From DASTBU01 sp035711845 (lineage in GTDB: Bacteria > Acidobacteriota > Vicinamibacteria > Vicinamibacterales > 2-12-FULL-66-21): DNA of 40,604 nt. Position 1 is the first letter of the stretch, and each line of letters begins with the position of its first letter. The position numbers and the translations under genes were made by a program. The notes under the pieces are model-generated. The model did not search any database and was not told where the DNA came from. It worked only from the letters and a program-made list of their open reading frames with translations. Below are positions 9,057-17,401 of this stretch, one piece after another. The stretch lies in the NCBI GenBank assembly GCA_035711845.1, contig DASTBU010000013.1:1-40604 (forward strand). The letters are read 5' to 3'.

Positions 9057-9916
9057 GACGCTCCTGAGAGAAATGCTTCGAGCAGGTTCGATGCCACGGT
9101 CAAGCGGTACCGTGCTGTCGATCGGATGTCGTCGATCGGCGACACGTCGCGGATGAGCGCGTCGCGCGCGCCTGCAATGGCGCCCGCATCGATCCGGCGG
9201 CCTCGAACGACACCTTCCACCTGGCGGGCTCTGACGACCGTGGGGGCGACACTGGCCAGAGCGATGCGCACATCATCAACAGTACCATCGGGCGCGACGT
9301 TCAGCACGCCAGCGAAGGTGACCTTGGAAATCGCCTGGGCCCGCCGCGTGCCCACCTTTCGATAAAACTCGCGCGATCGCGGCCGCCCGCGTGGCAGATG
9401 GATTGAACGGATGAGCTCGTTTGGCGCCAGATCCATCTGCTTGTAACCCGTGTGAAAACGGTCGTAGGCGACGCGGCGCGCCGAGCCCCGACAGACGACC
9501 TCCAGCTCGGCGTCGTAGGCCACCAACACGGGAGGCGAGTCTGCCGCCGGCGATCCGTTCGCGATGTTTCCGGCGAGCGTTCCGCGATTCTGGTTGGCGA
9601 CGCTTCCGGTCTCCGCGGCCGCAAGGCACAGCAGCGGGAACTCCTCCCTGAGCAGGGGGTGTTCGAGAACGTCGGTGTAGGTCGCCATCGCGCCGATGGC
9701 GACGGCAGCCTCCGTGACGTCCACGAAGCGCAGGTCGCGAATGTTCCAGAGGCTGACGAACGCCTTGTGCTCGAGCCGTCCGGCTTCGAGCAGCACCATG
9801 AGGTCAGTGCCCCCTGCAAACGCCCGCCATCGGCCGGGCTCGTCGTCGAGCAGTGCGAGCGCCTCGCCGAGGGTCGCCGGCGTACGGAGGTCGTATGCGG
9901 GAACGTAGCTTCTCAA
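9053..9916 (-). CDS. FAD-binding medium subunit of a molybdenum hydroxylase (xanthine dehydrogenase/CoxM family)
   Basis: The 287-residue protein carries the two FAD-binding signatures of this subunit, AFAGGTDLMVLLEAG near residue 33 and TLAGNIANGSPAADSPPVL near 105. A C-terminal CO-dehydrogenase flavoprotein domain follows (TRRAQAISKVTFAGVL). It passes electrons from the 2Fe-2S subunit to FAD and then to an acceptor. The start is taken as the TTG at 9916, which overlaps the upstream TGA as TTGA and gives the family's usual N terminus (LRSYVPAYDLRTPATLGEAL). Longer in-frame starts would sit inside the upstream gene. Confidence 0.93.
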   Translation of the reverse strand: MRSYVPAYDLRTPATLGEALALLDDEPGRWRAFAGGTDLMVLLEAGRLEHKAFVSLWNIRDLRFVDVTEAAVAIGAMATYTDVLEHPLLREEFPLLCLAAAETGSVANQNRGTLAGNIANGSPAADSPPVLVAYDAELEVVCRGSARRVAYDRFHTGYKQMDLAPNELIRSIHLPRGRPRSREFYRKVGTRRAQAISKVTFAGVLNVAPDGTVDDVRIALASVAPTVVRARQVEGVVRGRRIDAGAIAGARDALIRDVSPIDDIRSTARYRLTVASNLLEAFLSGAS

Positions 9917-10383
9917 CGAGCCTCCGCCGCCGGCCGGCACGCGTCCATCACGGCCTCGAAGATTCTCATGTATCCAGTGCAGCGGCAGAGATTTCCGGCG
10001 AGACCCGTTCTGATCTGCTCCAGGGAAGGGGCAGGCGTGCGGCCGAGGAGGCTGACCGCCGCCAGCACCATGCCGGGCGTGCAGATGCCGCACTGCGCGC
10101 CGCCGCATGCGATGAAGGCGTCCTGAACCGCGTGCAGCCGATCGCTGTCGGCGACGCCCTCGATGGTCGTGATGGTCGCTCCCGACGTATGGGCCAGCGG
10201 AACGAGGCAGCTGTTGACGAGCCGGCCGTCCATCAGCACCGCACACGCCCCGCACTCCCCCTCGCCACAGCCTTCTTTGGTCCCCGTCAGCCGGAGCTGA
10301 TGGCGGAGCACATCGAGGAGACGCTCCATCGGGTGGCCTTCAACGGTGGTCTCGGTGCCATTGATGAAAAAGCGGATGGTCAT
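9913..10383 (-). CDS. 2Fe-2S small subunit of a molybdenum hydroxylase
   Basis: The 156-residue protein has a plant-type ferredoxin cluster, CGEGECGAC with Cys39, 44, 47 and 59, then the helical second cluster with CGIC (98/101) and CRC (133/135). It relays electrons from the molybdenum cofactor to the FAD subunit. No signal peptide is present, so the enzyme should be cytoplasmic, as in XdhC/CoxS relatives. It lies between the large and FAD subunits. The 95 bp before it is mostly a heptamer repeat, and no good Shine-Dalgarno sequence is visible before its ATG. Confidence 0.95.
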   Translation of the reverse strand: MTIRFFINGTETTVEGHPMERLLDVLRHQLRLTGTKEGCGEGECGACAVLMDGRLVNSCLVPLAHTSGATITTIEGVADSDRLHAVQDAFIACGGAQCGICTPGMVLAAVSLLGRTPAPSLEQIRTGLAGNLCRCTGYMRIFEAVMDACRPAAEAR

Positions 10384-10396
10384 GCGTTGGGGCCAA

Positions 10397-10472
10397 TTCC
10401 AGCTTCCAGTTTCCAGCTTCCAGTTTCCAGCTTCCAGTTTCCAGCTTCCAGCTTCCAGCTTCCAGTTTCCAG
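10397..10472. repeat. Array of 11 heptamers (C/T)TTCCAG inside the molybdenum hydroxylase operon
   Basis: The array is eleven near-perfect copies of CTTCCAG or TTTCCAG, the first one base short, read on the plus strand; in the operon's sense it is CTGGAAG/CTGGAAA. It fills most of the 95-bp gap between the large and 2Fe-2S subunit genes. The units directly abut, which rules out CRISPR. A related stretch (GAGCTGGAAGCTGAAAAC) lies at 28958-28975 between two convergent genes. Confidence 0.9.
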
Positions 10473-10478
10473 GTGCCC

Positions 10479-12698
10479 TCAGCCTTCCGCGTTCATCCTT
10501 TCCATGAGCTTCTCCGGCGTCACCGGGATCGACCGGATGTCTACGCCGATCGCATGCGCGACCGCGTTGGCAATTGCCGGCGCCGGCCCATCCATCGGCA
10601 GCTCGCCGATCCCTTTGGCGCCAGCGGGGCCGTACAAGTAGGGCCGTTCCTCGAAGTACACGCGGATCGGCGGAAGATCGACCGTTGTCGGCATGATGTA
10701 GTTCGTCATCTGCGCGTTGGCCATCCGGCCCTGGCGCCAGACGACCTCCTCTGAGAGCGCCCACCCGATCGCCTGCGCGACGCCCCCTTCGATCTGTCCG
10801 GTCGCCAGGGTCGGGTTGATCACCTTGCCCACTTCCTGTACCGCAACGAAGTCGTCCACGCGGATCTCCCAGGTCGTGGTATCGACGGACACCTCGGCAA
10901 CATAAACGGCCCAGGCGTACGTGCCGTAGGCATCTCCTTCGTAGCGCTGATCGTCCCAGCGGAGGCCCGGTGGCGCCTGGTATCGCACCGATGCGCGGAG
11001 CGGGCCGGCGGCGTCGAGGTACTCCCCGCACGCGCGTCGAAAGTCCTCGGCGGTATAGGGCTCTTTGAGGCAGCCGCTGTCCACGAGCGTGCGGCGGATA
11101 CCGGCCACCGCGGACTCGACGAGCTTGCCGACGACCATGCACGTGCGCGAGGCAACCGTTGGACCGCTGTTCGGCACGAGCGCCGTGTCCGGCTGGACGA
11201 TTTCAATCGCATCGAGTGGCAGGCCCGCGGCGTCCGCTGCAATCTGCGCGAAGACCGTGTTGGTGCCCTGGCCGATCTCCGTGTTGGACGAGAGCACCCG
11301 GAGCTGGCCGTTGGCGGAGGCCTCCACGGTCACGACCGACGCGAGGTGCTCCTCGCCGGATCCCGTGAAGCCCGCGCCGTGCATGAACGCGGCAAACCCG
11401 ATGCCTTTCCTGATGCCGGCGATCCCGTTGGCGTGCGAGAACTGCGCCCGCTTCTCGTGATACTTCGACAGCGAGAATGCACGGTCAAGCAGGCCTTCCA
11501 TGTCGACGGGATCCCGGATGATCTGGCCGACCGTGCTGGTCTCTCCCGCATGGATGAAATTCCGTCTGCGGATCTCCTCGGGCGTGACGCCCGCCGCCGC
11601 GGCGACGCGATCCATGTGACGCTCGAGCGCGAAGAGGCTCTGCGGCGCACCAAACCCCCGAAACGCCCCGTGCGGCGGCGTGTTGGTCGCGACGGCGCGT
11701 CCGTGGATGCGCACGTTGGGACAACGGTAGGGACCCGCCGCATGAATCGTTCCACGCGAGAGGACGACGGGTGTCAGCGTGCAGTAGGCGCCACCATCGA
11801 TCACGAAGTCGATCTCCATCGCCAGGAGCCGCCCGTCGCGCGCAATGGCAGTCCTGTGGCGCGTACGCGAGGGATGGCGCTTCGTCGTGGCGGCCATGTC
11901 TTCGGCGCGATCGTAGAGCAGTTTGACCGGGCGGCCCGATTTCCAGGCGAGCAGCGCCGCATGGCCCGCAAGCACCGACGGATACTCCTCCTTGCCGCCG
12001 AATCCGCCACCCGTCTCGAGCTGCACGACGCGGACCCTCTCGTCGGGAAGGGCGAAGAGCGCCTTCAAGGCGGTGTGCACGTAATAGGGACACTGCATCG
12101 AGCCCCACACGGTCACGCCCTCTGTGTCGTTCGCCACGGCCAGCATGCCGTTCGGCTCGATGTACAGCTGTTCCTGTGCCCCGGTCTCGTACTCACCCTC
12201 GACGATCAGATGTGCCTGCGCGCGCGCGGAATCCACGTCGCCCCGCGACACCGTGTAGCGCTTGAACACGTTGTCCGTGCCCCAGATCACCGTTCGCGCC
12301 GCGAGCGATTCCTCGATCGTGAACACCGCAGGCAGAGGATCGGCGTGGACCGTCACGTGCCGCCGCGCCTCCTCGAGGAGGTAACGATCCGGATGCGCGA
12401 GCAGAACCAGCGGCTCTTCGGGATGGTTGATCGATCGGTCGGCGAGATAGGGCTGATCGGCGGCAATGAGCGCGACGCGGTTCGCGCCGGGAATATCCGA
12501 AGCTGTCACGATCGTGAACTCGTCCCACGGGATCGACGGTCCGTATTCGATGTCGGTGACGAATCCCCGCGGGATCGCACTGCGAATCGTGGCGCCGTAC
12601 AACATCCCCGGCATCGCGACGTCCGCAACGTATCGAGCGGCGCCGGTCACCTTCGCGCGGCCCTCACGCCTCGGAACCGACTGTCCGATCGCAGGCAT
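10479..12698 (-). CDS. Molybdopterin-binding large subunit of a molybdenum hydroxylase (xanthine dehydrogenase family)
   Basis: The 739-residue protein begins with the hammerhead domain (RREGRAKVTGAARYVADVAM) and then the molybdopterin-binding domain. Visible motifs are GGGFGGKEE near 228, AFRGFGAPQ near 344, EIGQGTNT near 472, a GPTVASRT segment, and near the end AKGIGELPMDGPAP with the catalytic Glu. AFRGFGAPQ is the xanthine dehydrogenase/aldehyde oxidase form; the AYXCSFR loop of CO dehydrogenase is absent. It should hydroxylate an N-heterocycle or oxidise an aldehyde; the substrate is open. The order is large, 2Fe-2S, FAD. No cofactor-insertion factor (XdhC/CoxF-like) lies next to it here. 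Confidence 0.95.
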   Translation of the reverse strand: MPAIGQSVPRREGRAKVTGAARYVADVAMPGMLYGATIRSAIPRGFVTDIEYGPSIPWDEFTIVTASDIPGANRVALIAADQPYLADRSINHPEEPLVLLAHPDRYLLEEARRHVTVHADPLPAVFTIEESLAARTVIWGTDNVFKRYTVSRGDVDSARAQAHLIVEGEYETGAQEQLYIEPNGMLAVANDTEGVTVWGSMQCPYYVHTALKALFALPDERVRVVQLETGGGFGGKEEYPSVLAGHAALLAWKSGRPVKLLYDRAEDMAATTKRHPSRTRHRTAIARDGRLLAMEIDFVIDGGAYCTLTPVVLSRGTIHAAGPYRCPNVRIHGRAVATNTPPHGAFRGFGAPQSLFALERHMDRVAAAAGVTPEEIRRRNFIHAGETSTVGQIIRDPVDMEGLLDRAFSLSKYHEKRAQFSHANGIAGIRKGIGFAAFMHGAGFTGSGEEHLASVVTVEASANGQLRVLSSNTEIGQGTNTVFAQIAADAAGLPLDAIEIVQPDTALVPNSGPTVASRTCMVVGKLVESAVAGIRRTLVDSGCLKEPYTAEDFRRACGEYLDAAGPLRASVRYQAPPGLRWDDQRYEGDAYGTYAWAVYVAEVSVDTTTWEIRVDDFVAVQEVGKVINPTLATGQIEGGVAQAIGWALSEEVVWRQGRMANAQMTNYIMPTTVDLPPIRVYFEERPYLYGPAGAKGIGELPMDGPAPAIANAVAHAIGVDIRSIPVTPEKLMERMNAEG

Positions 12699-12705
12699 TC
12701 AGGGG

Positions 12706-12711
12706 ATTCTA
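12706..12711 (-). promoter_or_regulatory. Candidate -10 box (TAGAAT) for the molybdenum hydroxylase operon, leaderless type
   Basis: On the minus strand TAGAAT lies seven bases before the large-subunit ATG, flanked by GGGG and CCCC that make a small palindrome. No Shine-Dalgarno sequence is seen, which fits a leaderless message. It would drive the chain of same-strand genes that runs down to msrA. Confidence 0.45.
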
Positions 12712-12840
12712 CCCCCTGCAACCGCGTCGGCTCTCCCGCGAGTGTAAACGGTTGGCGCCGAGGTAAGATCCGCGCCAAAGGCGAGAACACGCTGGCGTCG
12801 CGGTCTTGATCTTGCAACGCGCACCGCTCGGAGCAACGCG

Positions 12841-13689
12841 ATGAAATGGACACGCGGGGATCGGGGCAACGTGGAGGACGTGCGCGGCCGGAGCGGCATG
12901 CGCATGGGCGGGATCGGACTCGGGGGCCTGCTCGTCGTGCTCCTGCTGAGCTGGCTCACCGGGGTCGATTTCCTGTCCCTCGTCGGCCCCGGCGGCCTGG
13001 CGCCGGCACCCACCGAGTCAGTGGGTCCGGGCGGGGCCCCGCTCGACACGACGCCCGAGGAGGAAGAGCTCGTTGAGTTGGTGGACGCCGTGATGGAGGA
13101 CGCGCAGGGGACCTGGCGTCAACTGCTGGGGGACCGCTACCGCGACACCACCGTCGTGGTCTTCCGCGATCAGTATCCGTCGGCGTGCGGCATGGGACAG
13201 GCCGCGACCGGTCCCTTCTACTGCCCTGCCGACCGGAAGGTCTATCTCGATCTGGGCTTCTTCCGCGAGCTGCACGAGCGCTTCGGAGCGCCGGGCGATT
13301 TCGCGCAGGCCTACGTGCTGACGCACGAGTTGGGGCATCACGTCCAGACCCTGGTGGGAACCGAAGCCCAGGTGCGCCAGCTCCAGGCCGAGCGGCCCGA
13401 TCGGCGCAACGAGCTGTCGGTCCGGATGGAGCTGCAAGCCGACTGTTACGCCGGCGTGTGGGGCCGGTATGCCGCCGAGCCGGGACGTGCCGCGCAGGGC
13501 AAGGTGGAACTCGAACGCGGGGATCTCGAGGAAGGATTGAACGCCGCGGCCGCGATAGGCGACGACCGTCTGACCGGCGGCCGCGTGGCCCCCGACCGCT
13601 TCACGCACGGCACCTCGGCCCAGCGCGTCAGCTGGTTCCGCCGGGGCCTGGAATCCGGCGACCCCCGGACGTGCGATACGTTTCAATAA
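12841..13689 (+). CDS. YpfJ/KPN_02809-type neutral zinc metallopeptidase
   Basis: The 282-residue protein starts with a basic cytoplasmic stretch containing the family hallmark NVEDVRG, then one membrane segment (about 23-46), a Pro/Gly linker and the peptidase domain. The zinc site is HELGHHVQ (His162, Glu163, His166), and ELQADCYAGVW (197-207) supplies the third ligand region. The conserved ACGMGQAATGPFYCPADRKVYLDLGFF is seen just before. Such proteins are predicted membrane-anchored peptidases facing the periplasm; their substrates are unknown. It is divergent from the molybdenum hydroxylase operon and convergent with the MATE gene. Confidence 0.95.
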   Translation: MKWTRGDRGNVEDVRGRSGMRMGGIGLGGLLVVLLLSWLTGVDFLSLVGPGGLAPAPTESVGPGGAPLDTTPEEEELVELVDAVMEDAQGTWRQLLGDRYRDTTVVVFRDQYPSACGMGQAATGPFYCPADRKVYLDLGFFRELHERFGAPGDFAQAYVLTHELGHHVQTLVGTEAQVRQLQAERPDRRNELSVRMELQADCYAGVWGRYAAEPGRAAQGKVELERGDLEEGLNAAAAIGDDRLTGGRVAPDRFTHGTSAQRVSWFRRGLESGDPRTCDTFQ

Positions 13690-13816
13690 CGTGGATGGTT
13701 GGGTGCTACTCATCACGTACGACGTGCTACGTGCGACGGTGCTCCGTGCTACTTGTCACGTGCAACGTGCGACGTGCTCGTGCAACGTGCGACTGCTCAT
13801 CACGTACGACGTGACG
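13690..13816. repeat. CGTGCTACGTGCGAC-type simple repeat between convergent genes
   Basis: The spacer between the metallopeptidase (plus) and the MATE exporter (minus) consists of CGTGCTAC, CGTGCGAC, CACGTGCAACGTG and ATCACGTACGACGTG words. ATCACGTACGACGTG occurs at both ends. Bases 13745-13763 are the exact reverse complement of 4005-4023. Many CACGTG-type palindromes could form stem-loops. No gene or promoter is evident. Confidence 0.75.
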
Positions 13817-15295
13817 CTATTCCACCACAATCTTCCGCCATTTCCCCTGACGGAACCGGATAACCGTCAGGACACAGCGGGTGAAATGGCCGATCAGGAT
13901 GGCGGTCCACACGTCTGAGGGCTCGAGCGTACCGAGACTCTGGAACATCCAGCACAACCCGAGCGGCACGGCAACCTGCGAGACCAGCGTGATCGCGAGC
14001 GGGCTTCGCGTGTCGCCGGTTCCTTGCAGCCCGCCGGTGTACGTCAACGCAACGGTGATGAAGAAGCCCGAGACGCTCAGATACCGCAGCAGCTGTGACC
14101 CGATCGACACGACGATCGGTTCCTGCAGCCCGAAGATCGCCAGCAGCTGTTCCGGGATCAGCACGAACAGGCCCCCGACGGTCGCGGCGACACCGAGGCC
14201 GATGCGGGCGGCGATGTTCACCGCGTGCATGCTGCGCTCGGGATCGCCGGCGCCCAGGTTCTGCCCCGCCACGGCCGCCGCCGCGCCCATCAAGCCGACC
14301 GAGGTCCACGTGATCAGAGAGAACAGTTCGGCGTAGCCGACCGCGTACGCGGCCTGCGCCTCCGCGCTGTGCTCGAGCGACCCGATGAATCGCAGCAGCA
14401 CCACGCCCGCGATGTTCATCGCCACACCTTGCAGGCCGGCCGGCAGCCCGAATCGAAACAGCGATCGGATGATGCTCCAGTCCGGCGCCCACGACATCGA
14501 GCGTGAAAAATGCACCACCAGCTTGCCGGTGCAGAGCATCCACACCGCCACGGCCGAGACCGCGCCCGTCGCGATGACCGTGCCGACCGCGGCGCCCCTG
14601 GTGCCCATCGCCGGAATCGGTCCCAACCCCGCAATCAGGATGACGTTCAGGACGATGTTCAGGATCGTCATCGCGACCCCGAGCCTCAACGGCGTCCGTG
14701 CGTCCCCGGCTGACCTGAGCGCACCCCCAAGCATGAAGAACAGCAGCAGACCGAGGCCGAAGACGAACATCGTGCGCAGGTAGGGCAGCGCCTCCGCGCG
14801 CACCTCCGGGGTGGCATTCACCAGTCCAAGCAGTGCGGGCGAGAAGAAATATCCGAGCGGCGCCATCACGCCGACCGCCATCACCACGGCAACCAGGAAC
14901 GCCTGGTACACCGTCCGATTGACCTTCTCGTGATCGTCGGCGCCCGCGAAGCGCGCGACGAGCACGGCCATCCCCGTGAACAACGAGCTGATGAAGACAA
15001 TGACGACGAGGAAAATCTGCCAGCTGACGCCGATCGCGGCATTGCCGGTGAAGCCCACGTAGTGGCCGACCATCGCGTGGTCGATGATGCCCTGCAGCCC
15101 GCCGATCGCGTTCTGGAGGACGGTGGGCCACGCTATGCGCCACACCGCACGGGCGATTGGCCCCTCGACAATGGAGCGATCGAACGCACGGACGGTGGAC
15201 TGCTCGTGCGGCGCGCCCGGAGCGCCGGCAGTGGACGACCCGGGGGCCGAATCAGCCGCTGCGGCAGCGGAGGACGAGTGGGGAGAAGAGCTCAC
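13817..15295 (-). CDS. MATE family multidrug/sodium antiporter
   Basis: The 492-residue protein has a low-complexity Ser/Ala/Pro-rich N terminus of about 45 residues, then the twelve-helix MATE layout in two related halves. The first includes AWPTVLQNAIGGLQGIIDHA and LVARFAGADDHEKVNRTVYQ. The second includes FGLPAGLQGVAMNIAGVVLL and VAGQNLGAGDPERSMHAV. Such transporters export cationic drugs or metabolites in exchange for Na+ or H+. The start is the GTG at 15295, with TATGAT eight bases upstream and no Shine-Dalgarno sequence. The disordered N terminus could instead mean a later start, but no Met occurs before the first helix. Confidence 0.95.
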   Translation of the reverse strand: MSSSPHSSSAAAAADSAPGSSTAGAPGAPHEQSTVRAFDRSIVEGPIARAVWRIAWPTVLQNAIGGLQGIIDHAMVGHYVGFTGNAAIGVSWQIFLVVIVFISSLFTGMAVLVARFAGADDHEKVNRTVYQAFLVAVVMAVGVMAPLGYFFSPALLGLVNATPEVRAEALPYLRTMFVFGLGLLLFFMLGGALRSAGDARTPLRLGVAMTILNIVLNVILIAGLGPIPAMGTRGAAVGTVIATGAVSAVAVWMLCTGKLVVHFSRSMSWAPDWSIIRSLFRFGLPAGLQGVAMNIAGVVLLRFIGSLEHSAEAQAAYAVGYAELFSLITWTSVGLMGAAAAVAGQNLGAGDPERSMHAVNIAARIGLGVAATVGGLFVLIPEQLLAIFGLQEPIVVSIGSQLLRYLSVSGFFITVALTYTGGLQGTGDTRSPLAITLVSQVAVPLGLCWMFQSLGTLEPSDVWTAILIGHFTRCVLTVIRFRQGKWRKIVVE

Positions 15296-15303
15296 CGGAC
15301 AAG

Positions 15304-15309
15304 ATCATA
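15304..15309 (-). promoter_or_regulatory. Candidate -10 box (TATGAT) for the MATE gene, leaderless type
   Basis: On the minus strand TATGAT ends eight bases before the GTG start at 15295 and no ribosome-binding site is present. It belongs to the same pattern seen at seven other starts in the window. Confidence 0.5.
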
Positions 15310-15344
15310 GCGGAATAACGAGGGCACTCCCTCGAACCGTTGCC

Positions 15345-16265
15345 TCACCGCATGTCCTTGAGCGCGCGCCGCACAGCCGCGTGAGCCAACACGACCGCTG
15401 GCTGACGCTGCAACGCCTCGAAATAGCGTCGTGCGAACCCATCACCGTCCTCCGATGCCGTCAGGAGTCGCCCGACCGAGTCCAGCAGCGCCGACGCGTC
15501 GGCATCGGTGGCCGGTGCTTCGGGTTCCACAGTTTGATCTATTCGTACTACGAGCTCGGACAGGGCGTGCAGCCACGCAAACCAGGGGTCGTTGATGACC
15601 AGCTGCAGCAACGCCGCGTTGTTGGCCACACGACCTCGATCCATCTCGTACGCCGCACGCGCATCGTCGAGCAGCACCTTGTGAAGCTGGAGCAGACGGG
15701 CGCGGAGGTCGCGCAACTTGTGGCGCATGCCGTCGTCCATCGGCGCGTAGGGTGACTCGACGGCGGCTGGCTCCTCCGGTTCGGCAGCGGCAGCGCGAAG
15801 CGCTTCCAGATCCAGACGACGCGTGTCCATCTGGAGCGAGCCGTCAGTGGATCGGGGCCAGTCCTCCCGAGGGCGATCCCAGTACAGCTCCAGACCGTTG
15901 CCATCCGGGTCGCGCAGGTAGAGAGCCTCGCTCATACCGTGATCGCTGGCGCCCTCGAGCGGGACGCCTGCCTGGTCGAGCCGCCGCAGGGCGCTGCCGA
16001 GCGCGGCTCGATCGGGATATCTGATTGCAAAGTGGTACAGGCCCGTGGTTCCCGGCGGCGGCGCGGACCCGCCACGGCTCTCCCACGTGTTCAGCCCGAT
16101 GTGGTGGTGATACCCGCCTGCGCTCAGAAACGCTGCGGCCTGTCCCAGGCGCTGGGTGATCTCGAAACCGAGTACGCCGTTGTAGAACGCCAGCGCACGC
16201 TCGAGATCGGCCACCTTGAGATGGACGTGGCCGATGTCCACCCGCGGATCGATTCGCTTTGCCAT
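15345..16265 (-). CDS. VOC (glyoxalase/extradiol dioxygenase-like) protein fused to an unknown helical domain
   Basis: The 306-residue protein has an N-terminal VOC module resembling CatE-type ring-cleavage enzymes: DIGHVHLKVADLERALAFYN with a metal His near 13, GLYHFAIRYPDRAAL with the second His, and DPDGNGLELYWDRP with the Glu ligand. After a Glu/Pro linker near 160-170, about 130 residues form a mostly helical domain (MRHKLRDLRARLLQLHKVLL, LLQLVINDPWFAWLHALSEL) that I cannot name, though I believe similar stand-alone proteins exist. The Met at 16265 is preferred over 16292 because it adjoins the VOC fold; neither has a good ribosome-binding site. The substrate is unknown. Confidence 0.82.
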   Translation of the reverse strand: MAKRIDPRVDIGHVHLKVADLERALAFYNGVLGFEITQRLGQAAAFLSAGGYHHHIGLNTWESRGGSAPPPGTTGLYHFAIRYPDRAALGSALRRLDQAGVPLEGASDHGMSEALYLRDPDGNGLELYWDRPREDWPRSTDGSLQMDTRRLDLEALRAAAAEPEEPAAVESPYAPMDDGMRHKLRDLRARLLQLHKVLLDDARAAYEMDRGRVANNAALLQLVINDPWFAWLHALSELVVRIDQTVEPEAPATDADASALLDSVGRLLTASEDGDGFARRYFEALQRQPAVVLAHAAVRRALKDMR

Positions 16266-16359
16266 AGCGTCATCATTGGCAGGGCGGGGCATTCAAATCA
16301 AGTGACAGCGTGCCGACTGGTTCTCTTCTTGCAGCCGCGCCAACCTTGGAGGTTGCAGC

Positions 16360-16917
16360 GTGGCTGAGATTCTCGTGCAGTTTTCCGACCCCCTGGTCAC
16401 GTCGGACGGCACCACCTATATAGCGCGTGCATGCGGCAGCGAGATGGCCGACGGCCTATGGCAGGGGTGGATCGAGTTCCTTCCAGTGGGCGACGGCGAA
16501 GCCGTCCGGTCGCGCCGCGAAACCACCCAGCCGAACCGGGACGACGCGCTGTATTGGGCGACCGGATTGACGACCGTGTATCTGGAGGGCGCCCTGGATC
16601 GCGCCTTGAACCCGCCGGCCAGGCCGGGTGGGCCGCCAGTTGCTCCCCCCGTGTTCGATGGACCCGCGCGGCCAGAAACACCAGTCGAGGCGGTGTCCGA
16701 CAGCATCCTGAACCCCTTCTCCGTGTATCGCAAAGGTCAGACTTTGCTGCGGAATCAGCTCGCGGCGCTGTCACCCTGGCACCTCGCCAATATCATCCGT
16801 GCCTACGATTTGAGCGACCTCGATGCCGAGACGCTGGAGCAGATGAGGGCCGAATCGCTCGTCGAGATCATCGTGACGGCCGTGCGCAACCAGGCACATG
16901 CCGGCACCACACGCTGA
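16360..16917 (+). CDS. Conserved-looking protein of unknown function
   Basis: I do not recognise this 185-residue protein. It opens MAEILVQFSDPLVTSDGTTY and has a Trp/Tyr-rich beta-like N half (to about 85), a Pro-rich linker (about 87-110), and a helical C-terminal part with LSPWHLANIIRAYDLSDLDA. It has no signal peptide or membrane segment. The GTG start at 16360 is supported by GGAGG at 16348-16352, seven bases upstream. It is divergent from the VOC gene and convergent with the receiver gene. Codon use matches its neighbours, so it is probably real. Confidence 0.72.
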   Translation: MAEILVQFSDPLVTSDGTTYIARACGSEMADGLWQGWIEFLPVGDGEAVRSRRETTQPNRDDALYWATGLTTVYLEGALDRALNPPARPGGPPVAPPVFDGPARPETPVEAVSDSILNPFSVYRKGQTLLRNQLAALSPWHLANIIRAYDLSDLDAETLEQMRAESLVEIIVTAVRNQAHAGTTR

Positions 16918-16973
16918 GATGTTCGCGGGGCATTCAGGGCGCGGAATTCTTACTCTCCGCGAGCACATCCGAT

Positions 16974-17351
16974 TCAGCGAGCGTGCCTGAAGGTCAGCAG
17001 GCGCCGAACCTCGCGCAGGATGATGGCCGGGTCGCAGGGCTTCCCGAGAAAGAGGTCGAAGCCGGCCTCCTCTGCCATCGCGCGCTCCGTCGGCATCACG
17101 CAGGCAGAAAAGGCGACAAGCGGAACATCACGCAGGGCCGGATTCGACTTGATACGGCGAGCCAGTTCCCACCCATCGACGTGCGGCAGTTGCAGGTCCA
17201 GGACGATGACGTCCGGAACCGCCTTGTCGAGGATGGAGTCGAACTCCGCGGCGCTCGCGGCCGCAAGGACGTCGAACCCGTTCACTTCGAGGTACTCGGC
17301 AAAGCCTTCGCGCGTATCGTCGTGATCGTCCACGAGGATGCAGAGCGCCAT
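16974..17351 (-). CDS. Stand-alone CheY-like response regulator receiver
   Basis: The 125-residue protein is a single receiver domain with no output domain. The acidic cluster is Asp8, Asp9 and Asp11, the phospho-acceptor Asp52 (VIVLDLQLPHVDGWEL), the switch Ser82 (VAFSA) and the conserved Lys104 (FLGKPCDP). Such proteins relay phosphoryl groups to another histidine kinase or act by binding a partner. No histidine kinase lies in the window. It is transcribed in the same direction as the DinB-like gene, 50 bp downstream of it. Confidence 0.93.
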   Translation of the reverse strand: MALCILVDDHDDTREGFAEYLEVNGFDVLAAASAAEFDSILDKAVPDVIVLDLQLPHVDGWELARRIKSNPALRDVPLVAFSACVMPTERAMAEEAGFDLFLGKPCDPAIILREVRRLLTFRHAR

Positions 17352-17401
17352 TTGACGAGATCCCGTGCAAGACCCGGACCTCTACTAGTCCAAGCTCAGG
17401 C

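Noticed and set aside
10397..10472. Possible CRISPR array or coding WKLEAGS-type repeat
   Set aside because: Seven-base units abut without spacers. The open frame through it has no start of its own, and the neighbouring subunits are complete without it.
10479..12698. Aerobic carbon monoxide dehydrogenase (CoxL)
   Set aside because: The form I CoxL active-site loop AYXCSFR is absent and the xanthine dehydrogenase-type AFRGFGAPQ is present.
11346..12809. Long plus-strand open frame opposite the large subunit
   Set aside because: It is the antisense shadow of the molybdopterin-binding subunit, whose motifs are all present on the minus strand.
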